A DNA stretch of 14,607 bases from Oscillospiraceae bacterium (lineage in GTDB: Bacteria > Bacillota > Clostridia > Oscillospirales > UBA929): positions 1 to 14,607 of the forward strand of contig WRCJ01000038.1 of NCBI GenBank assembly GCA_009784085.1, in the 5' to 3' direction. Both the position numbers and the translations under genes were made by a program. The notes beneath the pieces were generated by a model. It was not told the origin of the DNA and did no database searches. It saw only the letters and a list, made by a program, of their open reading frames with translations. Below, in pieces: positions 6,297-13,418 of the stretch. Numbering within the stretch: the stretch's first letter is position 1; every line of letters starts with the position of its first letter.

Positions 6297-7172
6297 ATGC
6301 AGGATAAGTCTAAATCGCGAAGCAGGGTGCGCCAACTTCTTCAAAGGGTTTTCTTCATAACGCTGTCCCTGATTACCATCATGTTCGTTGTCCTTGTTGT
6401 GCTATCGCTAGTGGGGACTACCAGGGAAGACGGGATTTTCGGGTATCGCGTGTATCGGGTATTGTCGGACTCCATGCGCGGAGAGTTTTCAGCCGGAGAC
6501 ATTGTCTTCTCGGAACCCGTGGAAGGCAGCGGCCTGAGCGTGGACGACATCATCACGTATAAGTCAGTGGATCCCGAATTCTTTGGCCAAGTCGTGACAC
6601 ATCGGATTATCAGCATACGGGATGGCGGCGCGTCCTTCATCACACAAGGGGATGCCAACGAGACGCCGGATCTGACGCCGGTTCCCGCCAGCAATGTGTT
6701 GGGGCGATATGTTTTTCGGCTACCTGCCATGGGCCATGTCGTAGAATTCTTCTATACGCCACTGGGTTACATACTCATTGTGCTGACGCCCTTTACCGTC
6801 TTTGCCGTACTTTCTGGCGTGAGGTTCTTGAATTTGTTACGGGCGGCCAAACGTTCCAAGAACGAGGAGAGAACGGGGCAAATGCCACGGGTCGAGGGGC
6901 AAGAGCTTCGGGTCGAGGGGCAAACGGAGGAAATGGGGTCAGTAGGGCAGGAGCCCCAGGTGGAGAAAGAAAGACAAAATGGCGACGATGCCATGGCGGA
7001 CGAACTGAGTACGATGAGAGCGCATTTGGAAGAGCTTTACGCATCCAGGGATGCTAGGTTGGAACCTTTACCGGAGATGAACATGGAAGAGCGCCCAGAA
7101 CCCCCCGAACCAGAAGCCGAGCTTACGTGTGAAGAGAAGGAAGAACCACAAAAACAAGAGGTGTGTGAATGA
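6297..7172 (+). CDS. sipW: SipW-like ER-type signal peptidase I with long acidic cytosolic tail
   Basis: A membrane serine protease that removes signal peptides from TasA-type substrates. TM1 spans about 18-40 and TM2 about 154-177. Between them are the family boxes: RVLSDSM with nucleophile Ser59; VVTHRI with His102 in place of the Lys of standard bacterial enzymes; and TQGDANETPD with Asp119. Ser-His-Asp marks the ER/archaeal/SipW class. TM2 is followed by about 107 residues, expected to be cytosolic, with a heptapeptide repeat (RVEGQEL, RVEGQTE), a possible helix (DELSTMRAHLEELYASRD) and a Pro/Glu-rich end. This tail is much longer than the catalytic core needs. No clear ribosome site precedes the ATG; with only 16 nt from the previous stop, translational coupling is likely. 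The next gene overlaps by 4 nt (ATGA). Its place amid four proteins with matching signals strongly supports the role. Confidence 0.92.
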   Translation: MQDKSKSRSRVRQLLQRVFFITLSLITIMFVVLVVLSLVGTTREDGIFGYRVYRVLSDSMRGEFSAGDIVFSEPVEGSGLSVDDIITYKSVDPEFFGQVVTHRIISIRDGGASFITQGDANETPDLTPVPASNVLGRYVFRLPAMGHVVEFFYTPLGYILIVLTPFTVFAVLSGVRFLNLLRAAKRSKNEERTGQMPRVEGQELRVEGQTEEMGSVGQEPQVEKERQNGDDAMADELSTMRAHLEELYASRDARLEPLPEMNMEERPEPPEPEAELTCEEKEEPQKQEVCE

Positions 7173-7846
7173 TGTTCAGAAAGAGTGAAACAAGGGAAGG
7201 TCTTCGCCGCAAAAGATTTGGACGCGGGGTGGCTCTTAAGGTGCTTGTTTGCGTGTTGGCGGCATTTACGCTATTTCAGGTCACTGGTTTGGCATATATG
7301 ACATTCATCATCAAGAATGAGGGCAACTATATTCAGGTCGGCATTTATCGAGGCGCCCTGGATGCTGCTATCAAGGAAGCTAAATTGCTTTTGGATTTGT
7401 TCGATCCAGGGGATGACGCTGACAAGCTTGAAGCGGCAATCGGCGTGGCCAGAGGCGTATTGCAGGATAATGACGCATCGCAGGCCCGCATCGACGCCGC
7501 TACGTTGGCGCTCAAGGCCGTGATAGATGAGATCGAAACGTTCACACAAGAACCCGACGATGTAACGGACGAGCCTGGCGACGAACCCGACGATCCCATT
7601 GATGACGAAGATGCGAATAATGACGATGGGCCTCCGGTGGTAACTGCGCCGGATCCTGAGCAGAACACCTCAGGGGAACCTGTGGATACTACTACTACTA
7701 CTAATAGTAATACCACCACCACTCCTGCTACTACTACTACCACTACCGAGGAATCCTCCGAACCCCCCTCGCAAGAACCCCCCGATGACCCTACACCTGA
7801 GCCAAGCGAGAAACCTACAGAAGAGACGGTTGACCTGGACGACTGA
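7169..7846 (+). CDS. SipW-type exported small protein: FIVAR-like helices plus acidic/Thr-rich tail
   Basis: A 225-residue protein starting in the ATGA overlap with sipW, with GAGGTG 5 nt upstream. A second ATG follows directly at 7172. A basic N-terminus and hydrophobic segment (23-42) end in TGLA-YMTFIIKNEGNYIQVG, the same small-x-Ala-aromatic signature as the three TasA-like proteins, so it is a likely SipW substrate. Residues 62-123 are helical, ending DASQARIDAATLALKAVIDEI, a FIVAR-like motif found in bacterial surface proteins. The last ~100 residues are disordered: Asp/Glu/Pro-rich (127-170), Thr runs (174-193), then Pro/Glu/Ser. There is no LPxTG or C-terminal membrane anchor. By position next to sipW, size and signal it could play a TapA-like accessory role, but no sequence similarity to TapA is claimed. 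It is last in the operon, and a strong terminator follows. Confidence 0.78.
   Translation: MMFRKSETREGLRRKRFGRGVALKVLVCVLAAFTLFQVTGLAYMTFIIKNEGNYIQVGIYRGALDAAIKEAKLLLDLFDPGDDADKLEAAIGVARGVLQDNDASQARIDAATLALKAVIDEIETFTQEPDDVTDEPGDEPDDPIDDEDANNDDGPPVVTAPDPEQNTSGEPVDTTTTTNSNTTTTPATTTTTTEESSEPPSQEPPDDPTPEPSEKPTEETVDLDD
7688..7746 (+). repeat. In-frame ACT/ACC trinucleotide runs encoding polythreonine
   Basis: Five ACT codons (7688-7702), then ACC-ACC-ACC-ACT (7712-7723) and ACT-ACT-ACT-ACC-ACT-ACC (7730-7747) sit in the disordered tail of the last operon gene. The Thr-rich segment would be a candidate for a cell-wall-spanning or glycosylated linker. Confidence 0.85.
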
Positions 7847-7857
7847 AAAAAGAAGGA

Positions 7858-7892
7858 GAACCGCCGCCTAAAAAACGGCGGTTCGTTTTTTT
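7858..7892 (+). terminator. Strong factor-independent terminator of the TasA/SipW-like operon
   Basis: A perfect 9-bp stem (GAACCGCCG with CGGCGGTTC, 7858-7866 and 7876-7884), a 9-nt loop and seven Ts (7886-7892). It lies 11 nt after the stop codon at 7846 and separates this operon from the SPFH operon. Confidence 0.95.
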
Positions 7893-7922
7893 GTCAACCG
7901 ATTCCAAGTGGCAATAACGAAG

Positions 7923-7949
7923 TTGAATACATGGTACGATATATATGAT
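7923..7949 (+). promoter_or_regulatory. Weak candidate promoter for the SPFH/zinc-ribbon operon
   Basis: TTGAAT (7923-7928) and TATGAT (7944-7949) are separated by 15 nt, shorter than the ideal 17. The AT-rich stretch lies between a terminator and the ribosome site at 7963-7967, so a promoter is expected here. No clear sigma-W-type pair (TGAAAC with CGTA) was found, although relatives in Bacillus are stress-controlled. Confidence 0.3.
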
Positions 7950-7976
7950 AGTAATAAATGAAGGGAGAAAACACAT

Positions 7977-9368
7977 ATGGGCCTTATCAGAGCCGCTATC
8001 GGATCCATGGGGGGCGTTTTAGCCGATCAATGGAAAGAGTTTTTCTATTGTGACGCGCTGCCGGTGGATGTATTGCTGACCAAAGGGCAAAAACGCACAT
8101 CGAGACGCAGCGCCAACGTGAAGGGGAGCGACAACATCATCACCAGCGGATCGGTTATCGCTGTCGCGGACGGCCAGTGTATGATCATCGTGGAGCAGGG
8201 CAAGGTCGTGGAGCTTTGCGCGGAATCCGGCGAATTCATCTTTGACGCCTCTACCGAACCTACCATCTTCAACGGCGGTTTGAGCAAGTCGATCCCATCC
8301 GTGTTGAAGAACATTGGCAAGCGTTTTACCTTCGGCGGGGAACCCCCGAAGGATCAGCGCGTGTATTACTTCAACACGAAGGAACTTATCGGCAATCGAT
8401 ACGGCACCCCGGCCCCCGTGCCGTTCCGGGTCGTGGACAACAACATCGGGCTGGATATCGATATCGCCATCCGATGCAACGGCGAGTACAGCTATCGGGT
8501 GACCAACCCCATCTTGTTTTATACGAATGTCAGCGGGAATGTGGAAGCCGCGTACACCCGCGGTCAGATCGACGGGCAATTGAAGAGCGAGCTGCTCACG
8601 GCGATGCAACCGGCCTTCGCCAAAATATCCGGCATGGGGATCCGCTATTCAGCCTTGCCCGGGCATACCATTGAACTGGCGGACGCCCTCAACGAGGTGC
8701 TTTCCGCCAAGTGGCGCGACTTGCGCGGGATAGAGATCGTCTCCTTTGGCGTTTCTGCCGTAAAGGCATCGGAAGAAGACGAGGCCATGATCAAAGAGCT
8801 GCAGCGCAACGCCGCTTTCCGCAATCCCACAATGGCTGCGGCGCATCTGGTGGGTGCGCAGGCAACGGCCATGCAGAGCGCGGCTTCCAACACGTCGACA
8901 GGCCCCGCGATGGCTTTTATGGGCATGAATATGGCCGGATCCGCCGGCGGCATGAACGCGCAGAATCTTTACTCGATGGGCCAGCAACAGCAACAGCCGC
9001 CGCCATACCAACAACAACAGCAGCAGCAACAGTACCCACAGCAATATCCACAGCAACAGCAGCAACAAGCTGGTACCCCGCCGCCGCAGCCCCCCGCGTC
9101 GGCCGGATGGGCATGCCCCTGCGGCTACAGCGGGAACGCGGGGAAATTCTGCGCCGAATGCGGCAAACCGCAACCGCCGCCGCAACCGCCGCAGGGGGAC
9201 GGTTGGACTTGCGCCTGCGGGGCAAGCAACATAGGGAAATTCTGCGCCGAGTGCGGCAAGCCGAAGCCTGCCGGCGCCCCGCAATACAAGTGCGATAAAT
9301 GCGGGTGGGTGCCGGAGGATAAGGCAAAACCGCCGAAATTCTGTCCCGAGTGCGGCAATCCCTTTTAG
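7977..9368 (+). CDS. ydjI: SPFH-domain protein with three C-terminal zinc ribbons (YdjI-like)
   Basis: A 463-residue protein. Residues about 20-280 form an SPFH/band-7-type domain of the kind often called 'virion core protein' (starting ADQWKEFFYCDALPVDVLL; later YRVTNPILFYTN, DGQLKSELLTAMQPAF, GIEIVSFGVSAVKASEED). An Ala/Met/Gly-rich stretch and a Gln/Pro linker (336-376) follow. Three Cys-4 zinc ribbons end the protein: CPCG/CAEC (380-395), CACG/CAEC (412-427) and CDKC/CPEC (439-459). This is the plan of Bacillus YdjI, which works with YdjG, YdjH and PspA in membrane protection; two of these partners may be encoded by the next two genes. It is expected on the inner membrane face, since no signal or transmembrane segment is seen. 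GGGAG lies 9 nt before the ATG. Three ribbons and the Gln-rich linker are notable features. Confidence 0.87.
   Translation: MGLIRAAIGSMGGVLADQWKEFFYCDALPVDVLLTKGQKRTSRRSANVKGSDNIITSGSVIAVADGQCMIIVEQGKVVELCAESGEFIFDASTEPTIFNGGLSKSIPSVLKNIGKRFTFGGEPPKDQRVYYFNTKELIGNRYGTPAPVPFRVVDNNIGLDIDIAIRCNGEYSYRVTNPILFYTNVSGNVEAAYTRGQIDGQLKSELLTAMQPAFAKISGMGIRYSALPGHTIELADALNEVLSAKWRDLRGIEIVSFGVSAVKASEEDEAMIKELQRNAAFRNPTMAAAHLVGAQATAMQSAASNTSTGPAMAFMGMNMAGSAGGMNAQNLYSMGQQQQQPPPYQQQQQQQQYPQQYPQQQQQQAGTPPPQPPASAGWACPCGYSGNAGKFCAECGKPQPPPQPPQGDGWTCACGASNIGKFCAECGKPKPAGAPQYKCDKCGWVPEDKAKPPKFCPECGNPF
8982..9068 (+). repeat. CAG/CAA-rich repeat encoding Gln/Pro/Tyr linker
   Basis: Codons for residues 336-364 of the SPFH protein are almost all CAG or CAA, interrupted by Pro and Tyr, including two adjacent YPQQ units. 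It forms a flexible linker between the SPFH domain and the zinc ribbons, and the tract is prone to in-frame length change. Confidence 0.85.
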
Positions 9369-9415
9369 CCTCACCGACAGGGATCTCGTATCATCATAAA
9401 AAAGGAGGGCAATCT

Positions 9416-10504
9416 ATGGCTGCCCAGGTTACCAATTACCAATGCCCCAATTGTATGGCGGGTCTTCGTTATGACGGCGCATCCGGAAGGTTGGCATGTG
9501 ATAGCTGCGACAACAGCTTTGAGGTCTCGCTCATCAACGAGCTCAACGCCGACAAAGAGCAGGAAGCCGTAGCCGCCGGCACCGAGCCGCAATGGGATAT
9601 TCAAATGACCGGCGGGTTCAGCGCGGAGGAAGCCGCGCATTTACGGGGCTACTCCTGCCCGGCTTGCGCCGCCGAGATCATATGCGACGACACGACGGCG
9701 GCAACCTCCTGCCCGTATTGCGGCAATCCGACCATCGTACCGGGTCAATTCAGCGCACAACTGAAGCCGGACTTCTTGCTTCCGTTCAAATTGGATAAGA
9801 ACGCGGCGATTGAGGCGTTGCGGGCGTATTACAAGGGGAAAAAGTTCCTGCCCAAAGATTTCTCGCAGGGCAACCACCTCGGGGAGATCAAGGGAATATA
9901 TGTCCCCTTTTGGCTTTATAACGGGGAAACGGACGCGGCCATGCGGTTTCGCGGCACAAAAGTCCGCACGTACACGCGAGGCGACTATCGGATTACCGAA
10001 ACTGACTATTACCGTGTGACAAGGGAAGGCAACGTCGCGTTCGAGAAGGTACCCGTAGACGCTTCGAGCAAAATGCCGGACGATCATATGGATTCGATTG
10101 AGCCGTTCAATTACAATGAGCTCGTACCCTTTTCCATGGGATATTTGCCCGGCTTTTTGGCGGAAAAGTATGACGAAGACGCCGAAACGTGCAGCAAGCG
10201 GGCCAACGAGCGCATCGTCAAGAGTACGGAGAACGCCTTTAGGGCCACGATGACCGGCTATACCACGTTGACGCGCGAGTATGTAAACATCAACTTGCGG
10301 CGCGGCGAGGTCAGGTACGTGCTGATGCCGGTATGGCTCTTGGCCACCAAATGGAAGGGCAAGGATTTCCTGTTCGCCATGAATGGCCAAACCGGCAAGC
10401 TTATCGGAAACTTGCCGGTGGACAGGGGGCGTTATTGGGGCTGGTTCTCCATCATTGCCGCACCCCTCGCGGCGATACTCGCGGCATTGCTATTTCTATT
10501 GTAA
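9416..10504 (+). CDS. ydjG: Double zinc-ribbon, C-tail-anchored membrane protein (YdjG-like)
   Basis: A 362-residue protein. Zinc ribbon 1 is at C10-x2-C13 and C28-x2-C31, zinc ribbon 2 at C81-x2-C84 and C99-x2-C102. A large conserved domain follows (LLPFKLDKNAAIEALRAYY at 121-139, GIYVPFWLYNG at 160-170, FSMGYLPGFLAEKYD at 239-253, VRYVLMPVWLLATKW at 299-313). The protein ends in a single membrane helix (343-362), so most of it should face the cytosol. This plan matches Bacillus YdjG, which with YdjH forms a membrane complex that recruits the PspA/YdjI membrane-stress proteins. The start at 9416 is set by a perfect AAGGAGG 7 nt upstream; the in-frame ATG at 9350 lies inside the previous gene. 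The gene is 47 nt downstream of the SPFH gene and probably co-transcribed with it. Confidence 0.85.
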   Translation: MAAQVTNYQCPNCMAGLRYDGASGRLACDSCDNSFEVSLINELNADKEQEAVAAGTEPQWDIQMTGGFSAEEAAHLRGYSCPACAAEIICDDTTAATSCPYCGNPTIVPGQFSAQLKPDFLLPFKLDKNAAIEALRAYYKGKKFLPKDFSQGNHLGEIKGIYVPFWLYNGETDAAMRFRGTKVRTYTRGDYRITETDYYRVTREGNVAFEKVPVDASSKMPDDHMDSIEPFNYNELVPFSMGYLPGFLAEKYDEDAETCSKRANERIVKSTENAFRATMTGYTTLTREYVNINLRRGEVRYVLMPVWLLATKWKGKDFLFAMNGQTGKLIGNLPVDRGRYWGWFSIIAAPLAAILAALLFLL

Positions 10505-10518
10505 GGGGGCTTATGCAA

Positions 10519-11040
10519 ATGAAAAAGATCACTTTCGCTTCTATGCTCATCGTAGCCCTGTTGGCTGTCGGGTTGGCTATCGGCTTCGCCCTTCCCCCTG
10601 CCCCTGCCGCCCACGCCGCCAATATATTCGCCACGGACGAAGCCGGCATACCGGCAACAACAAGCACGCAAACACATTTCGTCCCATTGTTCCGTGACGC
10701 CTCCGCGACAGCGGATTTGGATATTTACGAGGTCGCCGGCGCTTCCGTGGGGAATGTGGGCAACGTGGGCAACGTGGGCAACGCAACAACCACGTTTACG
10801 TCTTCTAGTACGAAGTCCTCCGATTCGGATGGGTTCGCGATGAAACTGGCGGCCGTCATTTTGGTGCCGATCCTGATTGCGTTCGCTATTTGCTCCGTCT
10901 GGAGGGCACAGATGAAGACGGCCAAGAAAGCGCAGACCGCCGATAACTATATCCCGGTGAATGGTTTCCGCCTGACAGGGCAGGGCGACATTTTCCTCTT
11001 CCGGAGGACATCCCGCGTGAGAATCAAGAGCAATTCATGA
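10519..11040 (+). CDS. Small exported single-pass membrane protein, possible reduced YdjH partner
   Basis: A 173-residue protein. The signal peptide is MKKITFASM plus a hydrophobic core ending PAAHA-AN (cleavage after about 34). A low-complexity external segment of about 70 residues includes GNVGNVGNVGN and a Thr/Ser stretch, followed by a membrane helix (108-126). The ~45-residue tail WRAQMKTAKKAQTADNYIPVN ... TGQGDIFLFRRTSRVRI is expected to be cytosolic. Topology and place after a YdjG-like gene suggest YdjH, which has a signal peptide, a TPM domain, a membrane helix and a tail. The TPM domain is missing here, as the external part is far too short. This link is inference. Start choice: AAGGGGG lies 9 nt before the ATG at 10519 but only 3 nt before the ATG at 10513, so 10519 is preferred. 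It overlaps nothing and faces the LRR gene tail to tail, with no clear terminator between. Confidence 0.72.
   Translation: MKKITFASMLIVALLAVGLAIGFALPPAPAAHAANIFATDEAGIPATTSTQTHFVPLFRDASATADLDIYEVAGASVGNVGNVGNVGNATTTFTSSSTKSSDSDGFAMKLAAVILVPILIAFAICSVWRAQMKTAKKAQTADNYIPVNGFRLTGQGDIFLFRRTSRVRIKSNS
10747..10782 (+). repeat. Four in-frame 9-nt repeats encoding V-G-N
   Basis: GTGGGGAAT followed by three identical GTGGGCAAC units encode VGN four times in the external segment of the small membrane protein. The three perfect units suggest recent duplication by slippage. Confidence 0.9.
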
Positions 11041-11078
11041 TAGCCCGCCTTCCCACGTCAGTCGTCAGCCGCCAGCCG

Positions 11079-13418
11079 CTAGTCGAAACAGGTGACCAGG
11101 AAGCGCAACACCAAGCCGGGCGCCGAGGAAAGGCTGACCGTGACGATCGAGGCGCCGGCTTTGACGCCCACCAGAAGCCCGGTGTCACTGGATGTCACGC
11201 TTGTGCTTGAGGATGTGTAGCGAAGCGACGGTAAATTGGTGTTGAGCTTGATCTGATAGGTCTGGCCCGCCCTGAGCGGAATGGTGCCGGGCTGGCTGGG
11301 CGAAGGCTCAAGGCGCGGGATGAAAATGAGCTTGGTGATGGCGTGGTACAGGTCGTTCCACGCCATGCTGACCGAGGCGTATGTGGCGTCGCGGTTCTCA
11401 CAAACGATTTCCGCCTCATGGCACGCATCCCGGGCGATGGCCCAGGAGGGCGGCGCGTAGTCGGCCTCCCGCAATTCCCAAAAGCGGCGGCACCAGATGT
11501 CGATATTGTTGATCAGGTTCACGGCGGGGATGAGCGTATTCAGGAGGGTGGCGGCGGCATCCACTTGCGCCTGGTGGACGTCTTCGTTGTCTCGGATGTC
11601 CAGGCATTTCGTATAGGCGTTGTGCGTCCAGCCCACGGGTTTGGGTTCGGTCTCGTAGGCGGCGATGGCGGTCTCCAAAGCCGACTTGTCCACCGGGTGG
11701 GGCTGGGGCTCGTAGACGAAATTGACGTTGTTCCACTTGGCGGGCGGCAGGCCGATGATGGCGGACGGCTCGGACACATGGTTGTAGGAGCAGTTGACGT
11801 ACACCAGCCAATCCAAACCGGACATGTCCAGCCCGGTGAGGCGGTTACGGGCGCAGTTCAGCCGCACCAAGCTGATCGGCAGCGGGGGCAGATGCGAAAG
11901 CCGGTTGCCGTCGCAGTCAAGCTCGGCCAGGTCGTTCGGCAGGGCGGGTATTTTGGCGAGCAGGTTGTTGCAACAATAGAGCGCAACCAAGCCATCCGGC
12001 AGCCGGGGCAAGCTTTCCAGCTTGTTCCCGCTGCAATATAAGCTGGTCAGCCTGGCCGGCAACCTATCGGGCAGAGCCGCCAGCCTGTTTTCATCGCAGG
12101 ACAGCCACCGCAGGCCGTCCGGCAGATGGGGCAGGCTGGTCAGTTTATTGTTGTTGCAATACAGCCCCCGCAGGCCTTCGGGCAGGTCGGGCAGCTTTGT
12201 CAGCAAGTCGCCGCCACAGCTGAGCTCAAGCAGGCTGTGGGGCAACGTGGGCAGGGATACCAACGGGTTGTCGAAGCAGTACAGCCACTCCAATCCGTCG
12301 GGGAGGTCATCGGGAAGCTTCACCAGCTGGTTGCCGCCGCAGAACAGGCAAGTCAAGCTGTCCGGCAATTTCTCCGGCAGTTGTGTCAGTTGGTTGCCGC
12401 CGCAGTACAGGGAGACCAAACCGGTAAAATGCTCCAAACCCGCCAAGCTTTGAATATCCCTGTCGGAGACATCGAGCATGGTTACCTCCGCCGTATCGGC
12501 GGCGCGTATCGGGTCTGGCGCGGCCTTTTCCACAGCGGCATATACCGCCGCCCTGAAGTTGGGATCGGTGAAACTGGCGGTGATATCGTCCGGCCCGGTC
12601 GCGTTTTGTGGGTAAAAGATGAAGTCGACGCCGTCCCACGCGCCATCGAAACCCTTGACGGCGGAGGGATCGGGCAGGTTGTTGTAGGAACAGTTGAGCG
12701 TCTTCAGCGACAACCCGCTCACATCCAGCTCCTGCAATTGGTTTTGGGAGCAGGAAAGCCATGTCAAGCTTGTCGGCAATTCAGGCAGTTGCGTCAGGCG
12801 GTTGGCATCGCAGGAAAACTTGTTCAGGCCGGCGGGCAGGGCCGGGATTGCCGTTAGGCGGTTGTATCCGCAGAAACACTCGGTCAGACTGTAAGGCAAC
12901 TCGGGCAACGCTTCCAGACGGTTGTCCCAGACGTTCAGGTTCTTCAAGTAATACGGCAGGCTGGGCAACGCCGTCAGCCGGTTGCTGTGGCAACTCAATG
13001 TCGTCAAGGAATACGGCAGATCGGGCAATTCGACAAGCCGGTTGTTGGAGCACTTCAATGTCGTCAGGTTGAAGGGCAAGCCGGGCAGTTTTGTCAGCTG
13101 GTTGTTGTAGCACAACAGCTTTTCCAGGCTGGACGGGAGGGTGCCGGGGAGCTCCGCTAAAAGGTTGCATCCGCATATCAGCCACAGCAAGCCGGGCGGC
13201 AATGATTCGGGCAAGGTTGTGATCTGATTGTTGCAACAAGAAAGGTGCGTCAGGTTATAGGGCAGATCGGGCAATTTGGTCAGCTGGTTTTCGTCGCATT
13301 CCAGCCTTGTCAGGCCGACGGGTAGCTCAGGCAACTCAATGAGATGGTTATTGTAAAACCAAAGCAAGAGCTGTTCGGTAAAGCGCTCTTTTTTGCGCAG
13401 TGTTCTCGTATCTTCCAT
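11079..13418 (-). CDS. Large leucine-rich-repeat protein with two LRR blocks, FIVAR-like and Big-like C-terminus
   Basis: A 779-residue protein. Block 1 (about 16-258) holds 12 repeats of about 20 residues on the pattern LxxLxCxxNxLxxLPxLPxx, closing with LDVSGLSLKTLNCSYNNL. Then comes SFTDPNFRAAV ... VTMLDVSDRDIQSLAGLEHF (about 282-331), the usual N-cap of bacterial LRR surface proteins. Block 2 (about 334-558) has 11 repeats and ends with a cap like that of block 1 (LNCSYNNLPDPSA against VNCSYNHVSEPSA), so block plus cap has been duplicated. Helical FIVAR-like segments (about 578-631 and 645-698) and a beta-rich Big-like C-terminus (about 712-779) follow. These are surface-protein modules, yet no signal peptide is present: the protein starts MEDTRTLRKKERF and goes straight into repeats. 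The start at 13418 follows GAGGG by 6 nt; the ATG at 13424 abuts that site. The binding partner is unknown. Confidence 0.85.
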   Translation of the reverse strand: MEDTRTLRKKERFTEQLLLWFYNNHLIELPELPVGLTRLECDENQLTKLPDLPYNLTHLSCCNNQITTLPESLPPGLLWLICGCNLLAELPGTLPSSLEKLLCYNNQLTKLPGLPFNLTTLKCSNNRLVELPDLPYSLTTLSCHSNRLTALPSLPYYLKNLNVWDNRLEALPELPYSLTECFCGYNRLTAIPALPAGLNKFSCDANRLTQLPELPTSLTWLSCSQNQLQELDVSGLSLKTLNCSYNNLPDPSAVKGFDGAWDGVDFIFYPQNATGPDDITASFTDPNFRAAVYAAVEKAAPDPIRAADTAEVTMLDVSDRDIQSLAGLEHFTGLVSLYCGGNQLTQLPEKLPDSLTCLFCGGNQLVKLPDDLPDGLEWLYCFDNPLVSLPTLPHSLLELSCGGDLLTKLPDLPEGLRGLYCNNNKLTSLPHLPDGLRWLSCDENRLAALPDRLPARLTSLYCSGNKLESLPRLPDGLVALYCCNNLLAKIPALPNDLAELDCDGNRLSHLPPLPISLVRLNCARNRLTGLDMSGLDWLVYVNCSYNHVSEPSAIIGLPPAKWNNVNFVYEPQPHPVDKSALETAIAAYETEPKPVGWTHNAYTKCLDIRDNEDVHQAQVDAAATLLNTLIPAVNLINNIDIWCRRFWELREADYAPPSWAIARDACHEAEIVCENRDATYASVSMAWNDLYHAITKLIFIPRLEPSPSQPGTIPLRAGQTYQIKLNTNLPSLRYTSSSTSVTSSDTGLLVGVKAGASIVTVSLSSAPGLVLRFLVTCFD

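Noticed and set aside
7600..7846. LPxTG-type sorting signal or C-terminal anchor in the last protein of the TasA/SipW-like operon
   Set aside because: The C-terminus is Pro/Glu/Asp-rich with no LPxTG-like motif and no hydrophobic segment.
8649..9374. Minus-strand frame with polyleucine opposite the SPFH gene
   Set aside because: The leucine run is only the complement of the CAG/CAA tract. The plus-strand protein has clear domains.
11041..11078. Bidirectional terminator between the small membrane protein gene and the LRR gene
   Set aside because: Only short GC-rich partial complements were seen, with no convincing stem and no T run on either strand.
11343..12857. Long plus-strand open frames opposite the LRR gene
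   Set aside because: They are antisense shadows of repetitive GC-rich LRR codons, with no ribosome sites and no recognisable protein family.
11745..13373. Regular ~60-bp periodicity that could suggest a CRISPR or satellite array
   Set aside because: The period equals the 20-21 codon leucine-rich repeat, units are diverged, and a single open frame spans all of them.
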